Notes: generated by a model not told the origin, from the sequence alone. A stretch of DNA of 64,000 bases from QAMH01 sp900556425 (GCA_902475535.1 CABRZR010000009.1:35704-99703), one strand, 5' to 3'; counted from the stretch's first letter, positions 1 through 7,608 are shown. Made by a program: numbers and translations.

Positions 1-396
1 TAAATAGGATAAAGATTCTCATCATTCACTCAGGCTTTTTATACGATTGCTGGTATTATTTTGGAGCGCTAGGTCATTTGCGTTTTCGATGCCCCAGACA
101 CCATCGCAAACAAGAGCGTCCTGGCACACATTACCCAATCACATTCGTGAAGGGAGGGTTGACTAGAGGCATTACCCTCTAAAATCCAACCCAAGGTTCG
201 CCTGAGCTGTTTAAGCTCATCCGTGTTCTTGGAGGCAAGTAGTTGCCTTGCTGTTGTTGGTTATGCGGAGTGAATGTGAAGTGGGATTCTTTACAAATCA
301 CACCACATATGTGCACTGAGAGTTTAAATCTGGCTTCACGTGCATAAGAGGGCTTCAAGTTTTCCCAAAAGGTAATTGAGGAAAAGGAGTAACACT
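1..396 (+). promoter_or_regulatory. long structured leader upstream of the molybdopterin operon
   Basis: No coding region with a plausible start is visible here. On the plus strand the stretch can fold into consecutive hairpins: GGGTTG/CAACCC enclosing TAGAGG/CCTCTA (156-192), GAGCT/AGCTC (204-218) and GGCAA/TTGCC (234-247). A CACATATGTG palindrome follows near 305. A strong Shine-Dalgarno (AAAGGAG) lies at 384-390 just before the ATG at 397. An attenuator or operator region is an inference; I do not recognise a known riboswitch, and no convincing -35/-10 pair was found. Confidence 0.35.
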
Positions 397-2781
397 ATGG
401 CTGGAACTTACAGCAAAGAGTGGCGAGTTACACGCGAGGATGGCACTGTAGCTACCCGCAGCAACACCTGGTCTCCCCCGGGATCTCACCCGGTAGGATA
501 TGGCGTTAAGGTTATCACCGATGGCGGCCGTCTTATCCGCATCGAGGGTGACGACGACAACCCCATTACGCAGGGTCGCGTCAACGCCATGAACCTTGCT
601 CTGCGCGAGTACACCTACAGCCCCGACCGCGTCATCTATCCCATGAAGCGCGCCTATGAGGATCGCGGTAAGATGAAGTGGGAGCGCACCACGTGGGACG
701 AGGCTCTCGACACGATTTGCGAGAAGGTCCGCTACTACCAGACCACGTATGGTCCCGAGTCCATCGTCTGCTTTGGTGGCACCGGCCGTGAGGCTTGCAT
801 TTTCTACTATGCACTGACGTTCTCCGTCCTGCAGTCGCCCAACTGCTGCTACACGCAGTCCGGCTGGTCCTGCTATGGCCCGCGCTGCTCGATCGCTGAC
901 TACGTCCTGGGTGCTGGCTACCCCGAGCTCGACTATGCAGGCCACCTGCCTGGTCGTTTCGAGGATCCCGCGTACAAGCTCTCCAAGTGGGTTGTCGTTT
1001 GGGGTAAGGAGCCGCTGCCCTCCAATGGTGACGGTTTCTTCGGTCACGTCCTCGTTGACATGATGAAGCTTGGCACGCACCTGATTTCCATTGACCCCCG
1101 CATCACCTGGCCGGGTTCGCGCAATGGCAACATCAACGTCCAGCTCCGTCCGCAGACCGACACCTGCATGGCTCTCGGCATCATGAACCTCATGTTCCAG
1201 AACGATGAGTATGATCATGAGTTCGTGGAGCAGTGGATCTACGGCCTCGACGAGCTCAAGGCTCGCGCCGCCGAGTATCCCGTCGAGAAGGTCGCCGAGA
1301 TCACCACGGTCGACGTTGCCACGATTGAGCGCGTCGCTCACATCCTCGGCACCGAGCGTCCCATCGGTTGGGCTTGGGGTCTGGCATTCGACCAGAACAA
1401 GAACGGCGTTCAGCTGTCCCAGGCGATGATTCTTCTCGCTGCCATGACTGGTTCCATCGATACCCCGGGTGGTCTGACCCTCGGTCCCCCGTCCGCTCTC
1501 CTCGGCAAGTGGCGTATGGAGCAGCGCGGCGCTATGACCGACGAGGTCTGGTCGCTTCGTATCGGTGCTGCCGAGTGGCCTGGTCTGTCCACTGGTATGG
1601 CTACCACTCAGCCGGACGAGACCCTGAACACCATGGAGTCGCACAAGCCGTATCAGCTCCGCATGGCTTGGTTCAACAGCTCCAACTTCCTGGCGCCCAC
1701 CTGCTCGGCTCAGCCCAAGCGTTGGCATGACGCTCTGTGCGAGAGCATCGAGTTCTGCGTCATCCAGGACCTCTTCCTGACCCCGACCGCTATGGCCGTG
1801 GGCGATTACTTCCTGCCGATGTCCACCTGGGCTGAGCATGATGGTATCTGCCTCACGCACTATGGCCGCAACACCGTCTTCATGGGCCCGATGAACAAGG
1901 CCCTGCAGGTTGGCGAGTGCATGTCCGACGTCGAGATCTGCCTCGTCTTCGGCCAGCGCCTCAACCCGACGTGGTGGCCGTGGTACAAGCCGGCCGGCGA
2001 CACGCTCGACGTCTCCACGCTCGAGCACAGCGAGTACGCTCCTATGCTGCTTGGCAAGGATCGTGGCCTGCTCGACCGCGACGCTCTGGAGAAGGCAGTC
2101 GTCCAGTTCTACAGTGATCAGCTGGCAGAGCTCGGCATGACCTTCGACGAGTTCCGCGAGGAGGGCATCTATCAGCCGGGCGCCCATGGCTTCGAGTACG
2201 AGAAGTACGCCAAGGGCATGCTCCGCTTCGACGGCGAGCCGGGCTTCAACACCATTACTGGTCAGATCGAGGCCTACTCGATTCTGTACGAGTCCTGGGG
2301 CGAGGATCCGCTGCCGTACTACGAGGAGCCCAACTACTCGCAGTTCAGCAAGCCTGAGTTCGCTGGTCAGTATCCGCTGATCACCACCTCTGGTTCGCGT
2401 CGCTACAGCTCCTTCCATTCGGAGCATCGTCAGGTTCCGTCCCTGCGCCAGATCGATCCGTGGCCGTGGGTCCAGATCAACCCCGAGACTGCTGCCGAGT
2501 ACGGCATCACCAAGGGCGACTGGGTCGAGGTCTACAACATGTTCGGTTCTGCTCGCTTCAAGGCAGAGATCACCTTCTGCATGAAGCCCGGTATCATCAA
2601 CTGCGCTCATGGCTGGTGGTTCCCCGAGCAGGACGGCGAGGAGCCCAACCTGTTCGGCGTTTGGAAGTCCAACTTCAACAGCCTCGTTCCGCACATGAAC
2701 ATCGGTAAGCTTGGCTTCGGTGCTCCCTACAAGGGCGTTATGTGCAACATGAGGCGTGTCCGCGGCCTGAACCAGGATTAA
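397..2781 (+). CDS. molybdopterin (bis-MGD) oxidoreductase large subunit, pyrogallol transhydroxylase / catechol dehydroxylase-like, without N-terminal Fe-S cluster
   Basis: The protein has 794 residues and the layout of the DMSO reductase superfamily: an N-terminal beta domain (about 20-65), a central Mo-cofactor region, and a C-terminal MopB-like domain (about 660-790). In most family members the N-terminus holds C-x2-C-x3-C-x(n)-C for a [4Fe-4S] cluster. Here those positions read T24, S26, S30/P32 and N63 (GRVNAM in place of GRLCAK), so no cluster can be bound, as in pyrogallol-phloroglucinol transhydroxylase. A Cys-rich segment, N149-C164, lies where the Mo ligand is expected. There is no Tat or Sec signal, so it is likely cytoplasmic. 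The start at 397 is preferred over an upstream ATG at 376 because AAAGGAG precedes it. Two small genes follow. The substrate cannot be read from sequence; hydroxylated aromatics are a guess from the family. Confidence 0.85.
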   Translation: MAGTYSKEWRVTREDGTVATRSNTWSPPGSHPVGYGVKVITDGGRLIRIEGDDDNPITQGRVNAMNLALREYTYSPDRVIYPMKRAYEDRGKMKWERTTWDEALDTICEKVRYYQTTYGPESIVCFGGTGREACIFYYALTFSVLQSPNCCYTQSGWSCYGPRCSIADYVLGAGYPELDYAGHLPGRFEDPAYKLSKWVVVWGKEPLPSNGDGFFGHVLVDMMKLGTHLISIDPRITWPGSRNGNINVQLRPQTDTCMALGIMNLMFQNDEYDHEFVEQWIYGLDELKARAAEYPVEKVAEITTVDVATIERVAHILGTERPIGWAWGLAFDQNKNGVQLSQAMILLAAMTGSIDTPGGLTLGPPSALLGKWRMEQRGAMTDEVWSLRIGAAEWPGLSTGMATTQPDETLNTMESHKPYQLRMAWFNSSNFLAPTCSAQPKRWHDALCESIEFCVIQDLFLTPTAMAVGDYFLPMSTWAEHDGICLTHYGRNTVFMGPMNKALQVGECMSDVEICLVFGQRLNPTWWPWYKPAGDTLDVSTLEHSEYAPMLLGKDRGLLDRDALEKAVVQFYSDQLAELGMTFDEFREEGIYQPGAHGFEYEKYAKGMLRFDGEPGFNTITGQIEAYSILYESWGEDPLPYYEEPNYSQFSKPEFAGQYPLITTSGSRRYSSFHSEHRQVPSLRQIDPWPWVQINPETAAEYGITKGDWVEVYNMFGSARFKAEITFCMKPGIINCAHGWWFPEQDGEEPNLFGVWKSNFNSLVPHMNIGKLGFGAPYKGVMCNMRRVRGLNQD

Positions 2782-2801
2782 TAAGAAAGGAAGTTACTTA
2801 A

Positions 2802-3161
2802 ATGGCAGATCAGAAGTACGCACTGCTGGTTGACTACACCTTCTTCTCTGGCAACCACGCCGCAGAAATCGCCTGCAAGGAAGAGCTCGGTCTTCCCCTT
2901 GATCAGTTTGCTATCAAGGAAGTCGAAGTCGGCCCGTTCAAGGTCGGCGAGGGCAACGACGGTGACGATTGGGAGTGGATCTACCTTCCCATTCCGACCT
3001 GCATCTTCTCGCAGCACTGGGGCACCGGCGGCGACAAGGCCGGCCAGCGTCCCCTGGCAGTCCAGGTGGAAGAGTCGCACTCCATGTATTACGGCACGCT
3101 CGATGAGATGATTGCCAAGATGAAGGAGTTTGACCGCCCGATGTGTCTGTTCCAGCTCTAA
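2802..3161 (+). CDS. ferredoxin-like small subunit with degenerate cluster ligands, partner of the molybdoenzyme
   Basis: This 119-residue protein begins 20 nt after the molybdoenzyme gene, with a good ribosome site, so the two are very likely co-translated. Residues 6-32 match the opening of [4Fe-4S] dicluster beta subunits of molybdoenzymes, where C-x2-C-x2-C-x3-C is followed by KEE-G-LP. At the exact ligand positions it has F15, N18, A21 and C25, so three of four cysteines are gone. A second region (W-E-W-I near 60, C68) resembles the tail of the first cluster half, and the second ferredoxin half is absent. It probably keeps a structural or docking role and no longer carries electrons. The alignment is by eye; similarity to beta subunits is seen, the loss of function is inferred. 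Confidence 0.65.
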   Translation: MADQKYALLVDYTFFSGNHAAEIACKEELGLPLDQFAIKEVEVGPFKVGEGNDGDDWEWIYLPIPTCIFSQHWGTGGDKAGQRPLAVQVEESHSMYYGTLDEMIAKMKEFDRPMCLFQL

Positions 3162-3183
3162 TTAGAGCCTGGATAAGCTAGAA

Positions 3184-3215
3184 TAGGCCTGGCCGGTTAC
3201 GGCTGGCCAGGCCTA
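3184..3215 (+). other. intergenic hairpin (11-bp perfect stem)
   Basis: TAGGCCTGGCC at 3184-3194 is perfectly complementary to GGCCAGGCCTA at 3205-3215, with a 10-nt loop. No T tract follows, so it is not a classical terminator. It lies between the degenerate small subunit gene and the 91-residue gene, and may be an RNA-processing or stabilising hairpin, or a partial attenuator setting the ratio of downstream product. Confidence 0.6.
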
Positions 3216-3249
3216 GAATTAGATTACAGACGATTAGGAGGAAACCCAT

Positions 3250-3525
3250 ATGACACCTGAAGAGTTCTTGGCTCTCGATGCCCCTGAGGCCGCTGAAATC
3301 CTCAACAAGCTCGTTGCCGAAGGCAAGAGCAAGGATGAGGCCATGGCCGAAGAGGGTGTTTCGCAGGCTGATCTCATGAAGGCTCAGATCTTCTGGGTAA
3401 AGGATAAGTTCATCGCCCGCGCTTGGGGTGGCTACACCTCCACGAAGCGCACTGGCAATGAGGCTGGCGACAGCATCGAAGGCGTTGGCGGCAGCGATCC
3501 TTCCAAGGGTTACGCTGGCATTTAG
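3250..3525 (+). CDS. small unknown protein, third gene of the molybdoenzyme operon
   Basis: The 91-residue product has a strong Shine-Dalgarno (AGGAGG) 7 nt before its ATG. The first 50 residues are acidic and look helical (a TPEEFLALDAPEAAE start with a repeated hydrophobic pattern). The last third is Gly/Ser rich (about 60-91) and probably flexible. I see no cysteine motif, membrane segment or recognisable domain. Position after the two oxidoreductase genes and before a terminator suggests a dedicated subunit, chaperone or assembly factor for the enzyme; this is inferred from context only. Confidence 0.6.
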   Translation: MTPEEFLALDAPEAAEILNKLVAEGKSKDEAMAEEGVSQADLMKAQIFWVKDKFIARAWGGYTSTKRTGNEAGDSIEGVGGSDPSKGYAGI

Positions 3526-3545
3526 CATTTCGCCATCAAACCTGT

Positions 3546-3578
3546 AAGGGCCCGATATCTAACCGTATCGGGCCCTTT
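3546..3578 (+). terminator. terminator of the molybdoenzyme operon
   Basis: AAGGGCCCGATA pairs with TATCGGGCCCTTT around a short loop, 20 nt after the stop of the 91-residue gene. A short T run is part of the 3' arm. It is strong in GC and well placed to close the operon. Confidence 0.8.
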
Positions 3579-3641
3579 CAGTATTCATGGACGCGTGCCG
3601 CGTTATACTACCGGCATTGCGCCAATTCTAGGAGGGCATAC

Positions 3642-3977
3642 ATGTCAACTGAAGCAGAGATCATTGCAGAGATCGAGGAGCTTGGTCGTTTGACCGAGGA
3701 GCAGGAGGACATCCTGTATAACATCGCATTGCGTCAGGAGGAGCTTGGCCGCCAGCCAACCATCTTGCTGCGCGAGAAGGTGGACGGCTCTCCCATCTAC
3801 CAGCCTATGATCGACCGCGAGGTTCTTACCTATCAGCTGTATAACCATGGCGGCGCCGGCTCGCACGAGGTCGTGAACCTCATCGTCACGCTCAAGGGCA
3901 TGCGCTACGTCATTCTTCACTCCGACGAGCTTTCCCTGCGCAGGAAGGTCGATCCTGCGGGCAATTACCGCGACTAA
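3642..3977 (+). CDS. conserved-looking hypothetical protein upstream of trigger factor
   Basis: The 111-residue product has a Shine-Dalgarno AGGAGG 6 nt before the ATG, and a -10-like TATACT at 3604-3609 suggests its own promoter after the preceding terminator. Residues 1-35 are predicted helical and acidic (EIIAEIEELGRLTEEQEDIL). The rest looks mixed alpha/beta and ends in a polar tail. There is no signal peptide, cysteine or membrane segment. I do not recognise the family. It lies 34 nt upstream of the trigger factor gene in the same direction, so co-transcription is likely. Confidence 0.6.
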   Translation: MSTEAEIIAEIEELGRLTEEQEDILYNIALRQEELGRQPTILLREKVDGSPIYQPMIDREVLTYQLYNHGGAGSHEVVNLIVTLKGMRYVILHSDELSLRRKVDPAGNYRD

Positions 3978-4011
3978 CTCGCGCTGTTCCATATACGTTT
4001 GGGGAGACAAG

Positions 4012-5313
4012 TTGGAAATCACAGATATCACACGCGAGTCCGATGATGCGGTGCAGGAGATGGTCGTGACCATGACCGCAAGCGCGGACGAGGTCAATAC
4101 CTACATCGACAAGGCATTCAAGGAGCTTGCCAAGAACGAAATCCCGGGATTTCGCAAGGGCAAGGCTCCGCGCGAAGTTATCGAGCGCGAAGCAGGCGGC
4201 CACGATATGGTATTCGCCCGTATTGCCGAGGACATTGTTAACGGCGAGGCGCCTGCCTTGCTCGACGATGCCGACGTGCTTTTCATCGGTGACCCGCAGT
4301 TCAACCTCGAGAAGATTCCCGCCGAGAACCAGCCCTTTACCTTCACGATATCGGGTCCGGTTCCACCAGAGGGTACGCTCTCGAGTTATGACGAGGTCTC
4401 GATCGAAATGCCGCCCAACGAGGCAACCGAGGCAGAAATCGAAACTCAGATCGACGAGCTGCTGAGCGTCTACTACAACTACGATGTCATCGATGACCCG
4501 GACTACGAGGTCGAAGATGGGGACTACGTCACCGTCAGAATGACCATCATGAACGATGGCGCTGTCATCCCGGGCCTCAACGATGTCGAGCGCATGCTCA
4601 GCATCGGTGGCGGCTCCATGCCCGAGAGCTTCGATGAGCACGTTATCGGCAGCAAGATTGGCTACACGCTCGACTTCGATTTTGACGCGAAGGGCCAGGA
4701 GGAGCGCCCGGAACTTGGCGATGGTAACTTGCATGCCAATGTCGAGGTCAAGCAGATTCGCAAACGCGTTCTGCCGGAGCTTGACGAGGAGTTTCTCGCC
4801 AAGATTGGTGCCACGAGCCTTGATGACCTGCACGACCAGATGAAGATGACCATCAACATGCAGAAGGACCGTGAGCTGCCCAAGCTGCTCGAGCAGAAGG
4901 TCGTAGACGCCCTCATCGAGCGCTTCGAGGGTGAGGTTCCCGAGTACTACGTCGATTTCATGCGCGACAACGTGAGTCGCGAACTCATGCAACGGCTTCA
5001 GAAGGAGGGCACTGGTCTGCAGGACTGGATGCTCAAGAACAACGTCGAGGCAGAGAAGATGCAGGAAGAGGTCAACCAGGAGTCCATCGATCGCGCCAAG
5101 CGCGACATGGCGCTCGAGGCCCTCTTCAAGGAGAAGGGCTGGGAGGTTACCGACGAGGACATCGCTCGGGAGCTTTCCGGGGTCGATGACGCGGAGGCCC
5201 AGATCGCCGAGCTCAAGGAGGCTCACCGCATGGCGGACCTGCGCAAGATGTGCCGCCAGTCCATGGCTGCCCGCTGGCTTGCCAAGACGGCCGACATCAC
5301 GGTTGTCGAATAG
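4012..5313 (+). CDS. tig: trigger factor, ribosome-associated chaperone and peptidyl-prolyl isomerase
   Basis: The 433-residue protein has the three trigger factor parts. The N-terminal ribosome-binding domain holds the signature GFRKGKAPR (about 44-52). A central FKBP-like domain (about 160-250) follows, and then a long helical C-terminal arm domain (about 255-430). Length matches the family (430-450). The start is TTG at 4012, preceded by GGGGAG; no ATG gives the conserved N-terminus. It binds at the ribosome exit tunnel and shields nascent chains. It is not beside clpP/clpX as in many bacteria. A shorter relative of its C-terminal domain is encoded convergently at 5563-6339. Confidence 0.93.
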   Translation: MEITDITRESDDAVQEMVVTMTASADEVNTYIDKAFKELAKNEIPGFRKGKAPREVIEREAGGHDMVFARIAEDIVNGEAPALLDDADVLFIGDPQFNLEKIPAENQPFTFTISGPVPPEGTLSSYDEVSIEMPPNEATEAEIETQIDELLSVYYNYDVIDDPDYEVEDGDYVTVRMTIMNDGAVIPGLNDVERMLSIGGGSMPESFDEHVIGSKIGYTLDFDFDAKGQEERPELGDGNLHANVEVKQIRKRVLPELDEEFLAKIGATSLDDLHDQMKMTINMQKDRELPKLLEQKVVDALIERFEGEVPEYYVDFMRDNVSRELMQRLQKEGTGLQDWMLKNNVEAEKMQEEVNQESIDRAKRDMALEALFKEKGWEVTDEDIARELSGVDDAEAQIAELKEAHRMADLRKMCRQSMAARWLAKTADITVVE

Positions 5314-5342
5314 TTCTTCGCTTCGTAAGCACGCTAACGAAG

Positions 5343-5372
5343 GAGGCCCGCATAAGCGGGCCTCTCTTTTTT
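5343..5372 (+). terminator. terminator after trigger factor
   Basis: GAGGCCCGC and GCGGGCCTC form a 9-bp stem with an ATAA loop, followed by TCTTTTTT. This is a textbook intrinsic terminator 29 nt after the tig stop codon. Confidence 0.92.
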
Positions 5373-5373
5373 C

Positions 5374-5556
5374 GTTTCGAGCGGAGCGAAGCGTCCCCTG
5401 TCATTTCGAGCGGAGCGAAGCGTCCCCTGTCATTTCGAGCGGAGCGAAGCGAAGTCGAGAAATCTCACCGGCTTTGGGAGATCTCTCCGCTCCGGCGCTG
5501 CGTGCCTTCGGTCGAGATGACAATGAAAAGGTGCTGTGCCTTCGGTCGAGATGATT
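5374..5556. repeat. family-1 REP-like element, two partial copies plus one full palindrome
   Basis: Three tandem units begin with TTTCGAGCGGAGCGAAGCG. The third continues into AAGTCGAGAAATCTC, a short spacer, then AGATCTCTCC and a closing arm CGGTCGAGATGACA, giving a roughly 95-bp imperfect palindrome. A further partial closing arm (CCTTCGGTCGAGATGA) follows at about 5536-5553. The same unit recurs near 22.2 kb, twice inside ftsY near 48 kb, and near 51.3 kb. It sits between the convergent tig and trigger-factor-like genes. Confidence 0.85.
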
Positions 5557-5562
5557 AGCTCG

Positions 5563-6339
5563 TTACAGCGAGATGAAGCTGTCGGGGAACTGCTTGTTGG
5601 CGTCAAGGACGTCCTTGCTCGTATCACCGTAGCGCATCCATTCCTTGTCATCCGGCGTGCGCTTGATCATGGCGTTTTCCATGACGTCGCGTAGGGCCTT
5701 AGCCTTGAGCGCGTACTCTTCCATCTGGGGCATTCTTCCCTCGAGCTCGATCTGGCGGCGCTTGTAGGCCTTGTCCTGTACGGAATCGCCCGGAATGATC
5801 TCGTAGAAGTCCTCGGCTGAGAGCGTGTAGTTCGCATGGTCTGCCCAAGCGGCGAGCGCCGAGTCCTCCTTGAGGCTTTCGATGGTGTTCTCGCGCACCT
5901 CGGCATCGAGCTGCTCTTCGGAGATGCCGCGCTGCTCGCAGTAGTCCTTCTTCTGCAGGCCGTTCATGCGGAGCATTTCCTCGAGACGATATGCCGATGC
6001 GTAAAGCGCTTCCTCGACGAGATCTTGCGGCAGGTCCTCGACGAGGCGCGTGGCAAGCTCGCGGCAGATGACGTTTTGATCGGCAAGCTGCTGGACCTCG
6101 ACGTTGTCCTTGTACATGTTGTAGCGGATGAAGATGAGGAGCTCCTCGACGGTGTTGAGATCCTCGACGTGCTTTGCAATCCACTGATCGTTGAGTTTGG
6201 GCGTTTCGCCCTCTTTGCAGACGTTGAGCTCGAGCCAGCGAAGGGCAGTCTTGCGAACGGCTTCCTCCGGAATCCTGACCTCCTCGGCAACGACGTAGAC
6301 GGGGTCGTACGAAGTCAGGGTGTAACGCTGATTAGCCAT
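5563..6339 (-). CDS. trigger-factor-like protein lacking the ribosome-binding domain
   Basis: The product has 258 residues. From about residue 135 on it follows the trigger factor C-terminal arm. DYCEQRGISEEQLDAEVREN here parallels DWMLKNNVEAEKMQEEVNQE in the tig product next door, and both continue with an Ala/Leu helix and a T/S-x-E-D motif. The GFRKGKAP ribosome signature and the FKBP domain are absent. The ATG at 6339 is preferred because AGAGGA precedes it; a longer reading frame runs upstream but would overlap the rlmH gene. It may be a cytosolic holdase or a client-specific chaperone. The similarity is by eye; function is inferred. Confidence 0.7.
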   Translation of the reverse strand: MANQRYTLTSYDPVYVVAEEVRIPEEAVRKTALRWLELNVCKEGETPKLNDQWIAKHVEDLNTVEELLIFIRYNMYKDNVEVQQLADQNVICRELATRLVEDLPQDLVEEALYASAYRLEEMLRMNGLQKKDYCEQRGISEEQLDAEVRENTIESLKEDSALAAWADHANYTLSAEDFYEIIPGDSVQDKAYKRRQIELEGRMPQMEEYALKAKALRDVMENAMIKRTPDDKEWMRYGDTSKDVLDANKQFPDSFISL

Positions 6340-6417
6340 GATGGATCCTCTGTGATGTCGAAATGTATAACAGCCCATGATTATACTGTATTGACCGCGA
6401 CGAAAGTAGGAGCACGC

Positions 6418-6855
6418 ATGGGAATAACCGTCATAGCCGTAGGCAAGCTCAAGGAACGCTTCTGGAAGGATTCGGTTGCGGAATACGCGAAGCGCCTCGG
6501 TGGCTACACCAAGCTGCGCATCGTCGAGATTCCCGATAGAGGCATCGACTTCGAGAGCGACGAGATTATTCGGGCAGCAGGCGATGCGCACCTCATACTG
6601 CTTGCGATCAAGGGCACGCAACGTCCGAGCGAGGGCATCGCACAGCGTCTCGATGAGCTGATGACGCATGGGACGAGCGATATCGCGTTTTGCATTGGCG
6701 GTTCTGATGGCGTGAATGAATCAGTCTACGAGCGCGCTGACGAAACGCTCTCGTTCGGCCAGATCACGCTGCCGCACAACCTTGCGCGTGTTGTGTTGCT
6801 TGAGCAGATATACCGAGCCTTCAAGATCATGCGCGGCGAGCCCTACCATAAGTGA
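6418..6855 (+). CDS. rlmH: 23S rRNA pseudouridine-1915 N3-methyltransferase
   Basis: The 145-residue SPOUT-class protein has the RlmH layout. It shows an N-terminal ITVIAVGKLKE strand, CIGGSDGV (about 100-107) as part of the SAM-binding knot, and the C-terminal signature LPHNLARVVLLEQIYRAFKI followed by the usual GEPYHK end. It methylates Psi1915 in helix 69 of 23S rRNA using S-adenosylmethionine. The start ATG at 6418 is preceded by AGGAG and a -10-like TATACT at 6382-6387. It is divergent from the trigger-factor-like gene, and the family is usually 150-160 residues, so this is slightly short. Confidence 0.93.
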   Translation: MGITVIAVGKLKERFWKDSVAEYAKRLGGYTKLRIVEIPDRGIDFESDEIIRAAGDAHLILLAIKGTQRPSEGIAQRLDELMTHGTSDIAFCIGGSDGVNESVYERADETLSFGQITLPHNLARVVLLEQIYRAFKIMRGEPYHK

Positions 6856-6860
6856 CGATA

Positions 6861-6889
6861 AGACAAATGTCGCCGGGGCACTTTTGTCT
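6861..6889. terminator. family-2 palindrome acting as rlmH terminator
   Basis: AGACAAATGT and ACTTTTGTCT form a 10-bp arm with one mismatch around CGCCGGGGC. It starts 6 nt after the rlmH stop. A near-identical element lies at 12585-12619. Confidence 0.6.
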
Positions 6890-6895
6890 GCTAGC

Positions 6896-6937
6896 GGTGG
6901 AAATGGAGGGATTCGAACCCTCGGTCCCGCCGTTCCG
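6896..6937 (-). repeat. tRNA-Ala 3'-end fragment, candidate att site (left boundary of island)
   Basis: These 42 nt match the 3' part of the tRNA-Ala(CGC) gene at 12869-12910 in the same orientation. By hand count 36 of 42 positions agree, including the whole T arm GGGATTCGAACCC. The fragment lacks the 5' half, so it is not a functional tRNA. It ends exactly where the TetR stop codon begins. This is what integration into a tRNA 3' end leaves at the far boundary of an island. Confidence 0.75.
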
Positions 6938-7495
6938 TCAAGCTTTCTCGAGAGCGCGTAGGCCTCCCTCGATGAAGACGTCTATGGCGCGGCGAATACG
7001 CGGCCAGTCATCTCGCTGCGCGAATTCGGAGCTGGCAATCGCGTGGCATCCGCTCATCTGGAAGAGCCTGACGGCACGCATGACCACAGGGTCGATGCCC
7101 CTCGTCGCCGCATCTGTCTTCGCGTCGGGATCCTCCCAGGCAAACGCCATCACGGACGGAAAGAAGCGGGCTTCGCGCACCACACCCGCAAGCTTCTTTT
7201 CGGAGCGCACGCGTTCGCAGTAACGGGGCTTTTCGTGCATGGCGCATTCCGGGTTCTCACATGAAAAGCGCTCCCCAAAGGAAAGAACGTTGTCCATGAC
7301 CTCGCCTACGAGCTCGTCGAAGACATCGCCTACATTGTCGTAATGGACGTAAAAGGTTGCCCTGCTAACCTTTGCCTTGCGGGAAAGCTCGCTTACGCTT
7401 ATGTCCGTGAGGCTCTTGGTCTGCAGAAGGTCTGCCAGCGCGTCTCGTATGCGCCGCTCGCAGTTTCTGAATCTCGCATCTTCGGTGTTTGTCAC
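6938..7495 (-). CDS. TetR-family transcriptional regulator
   Basis: The product has 185 residues. The N-terminal helix-turn-helix spans about residues 10-55 (ADLLQTKSLTDISVSELSRK, then VSRATFYVHYDNVGDVF). The ligand domain follows and contains CENPECAMHEKPRYC, a cysteine-rich stretch around 80-95 that may bind metal or sense redox. The start is the GTG at 7495, preceded by GGAGA; the upstream ATG at 7582 would add 29 residues outside the fold and cover the putative operator. It is divergent from two DUF262 genes with a perfect inverted repeat between them, so it probably represses them or itself. Its 3' end abuts the tRNA fragment. Confidence 0.85.
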   Translation of the reverse strand: MTNTEDARFRNCERRIRDALADLLQTKSLTDISVSELSRKAKVSRATFYVHYDNVGDVFDELVGEVMDNVLSFGERFSCENPECAMHEKPRYCERVRSEKKLAGVVREARFFPSVMAFAWEDPDAKTDAATRGIDPVVMRAVRLFQMSGCHAIASSEFAQRDDWPRIRRAIDVFIEGGLRALEKA

Positions 7496-7520
7496 GGTCT
7501 TTCTCCGGTTTCCTGAAGTT

Positions 7521-7539
7521 ATCGTACAACATGTACGAT
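7521..7539. promoter_or_regulatory. putative TetR operator
   Basis: ATCGTACaacatGTACGAT is a perfect inverted repeat (7-bp arms, 5-bp spacer). It lies between the GTG start of the TetR gene (7495) and the first DUF262 gene (7609), the usual place for a TetR operator controlling both directions. Confidence 0.65.
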
Positions 7540-7608
7540 ATTGTAAAGCAAGCAGAGACCTTATCTTCCAAAATGGATACAACGGAATATCAGAGAGCGA
7601 GGTACCCC

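Noticed and set aside
1..396. Moco riboswitch
   Set aside because: The conserved sequence blocks of the Moco RNA motif are not visible; only unrelated hairpins are seen.
355..2694. 779-codon open frame on the minus strand opposite the molybdoenzyme
   Set aside because: Its product has no family signature and mirrors the codon bias of the plus-strand gene. The plus-strand protein has clear domain motifs and a ribosome site.
5374..5526. CRISPR array
   Set aside because: The units lack regular spacers, form palindromes, and recur elsewhere; no cas genes are present.
5836..6417. N-terminal extension of rlmH
   Set aside because: The frame is open but overlaps the trigger-factor-like gene, and the ribosome site and family length favour the ATG at 6418.
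6896..6937. A functional tRNA gene
   Set aside because: Only the T arm, 3' acceptor and part of the anticodon arm are present; no D arm or 5' acceptor.
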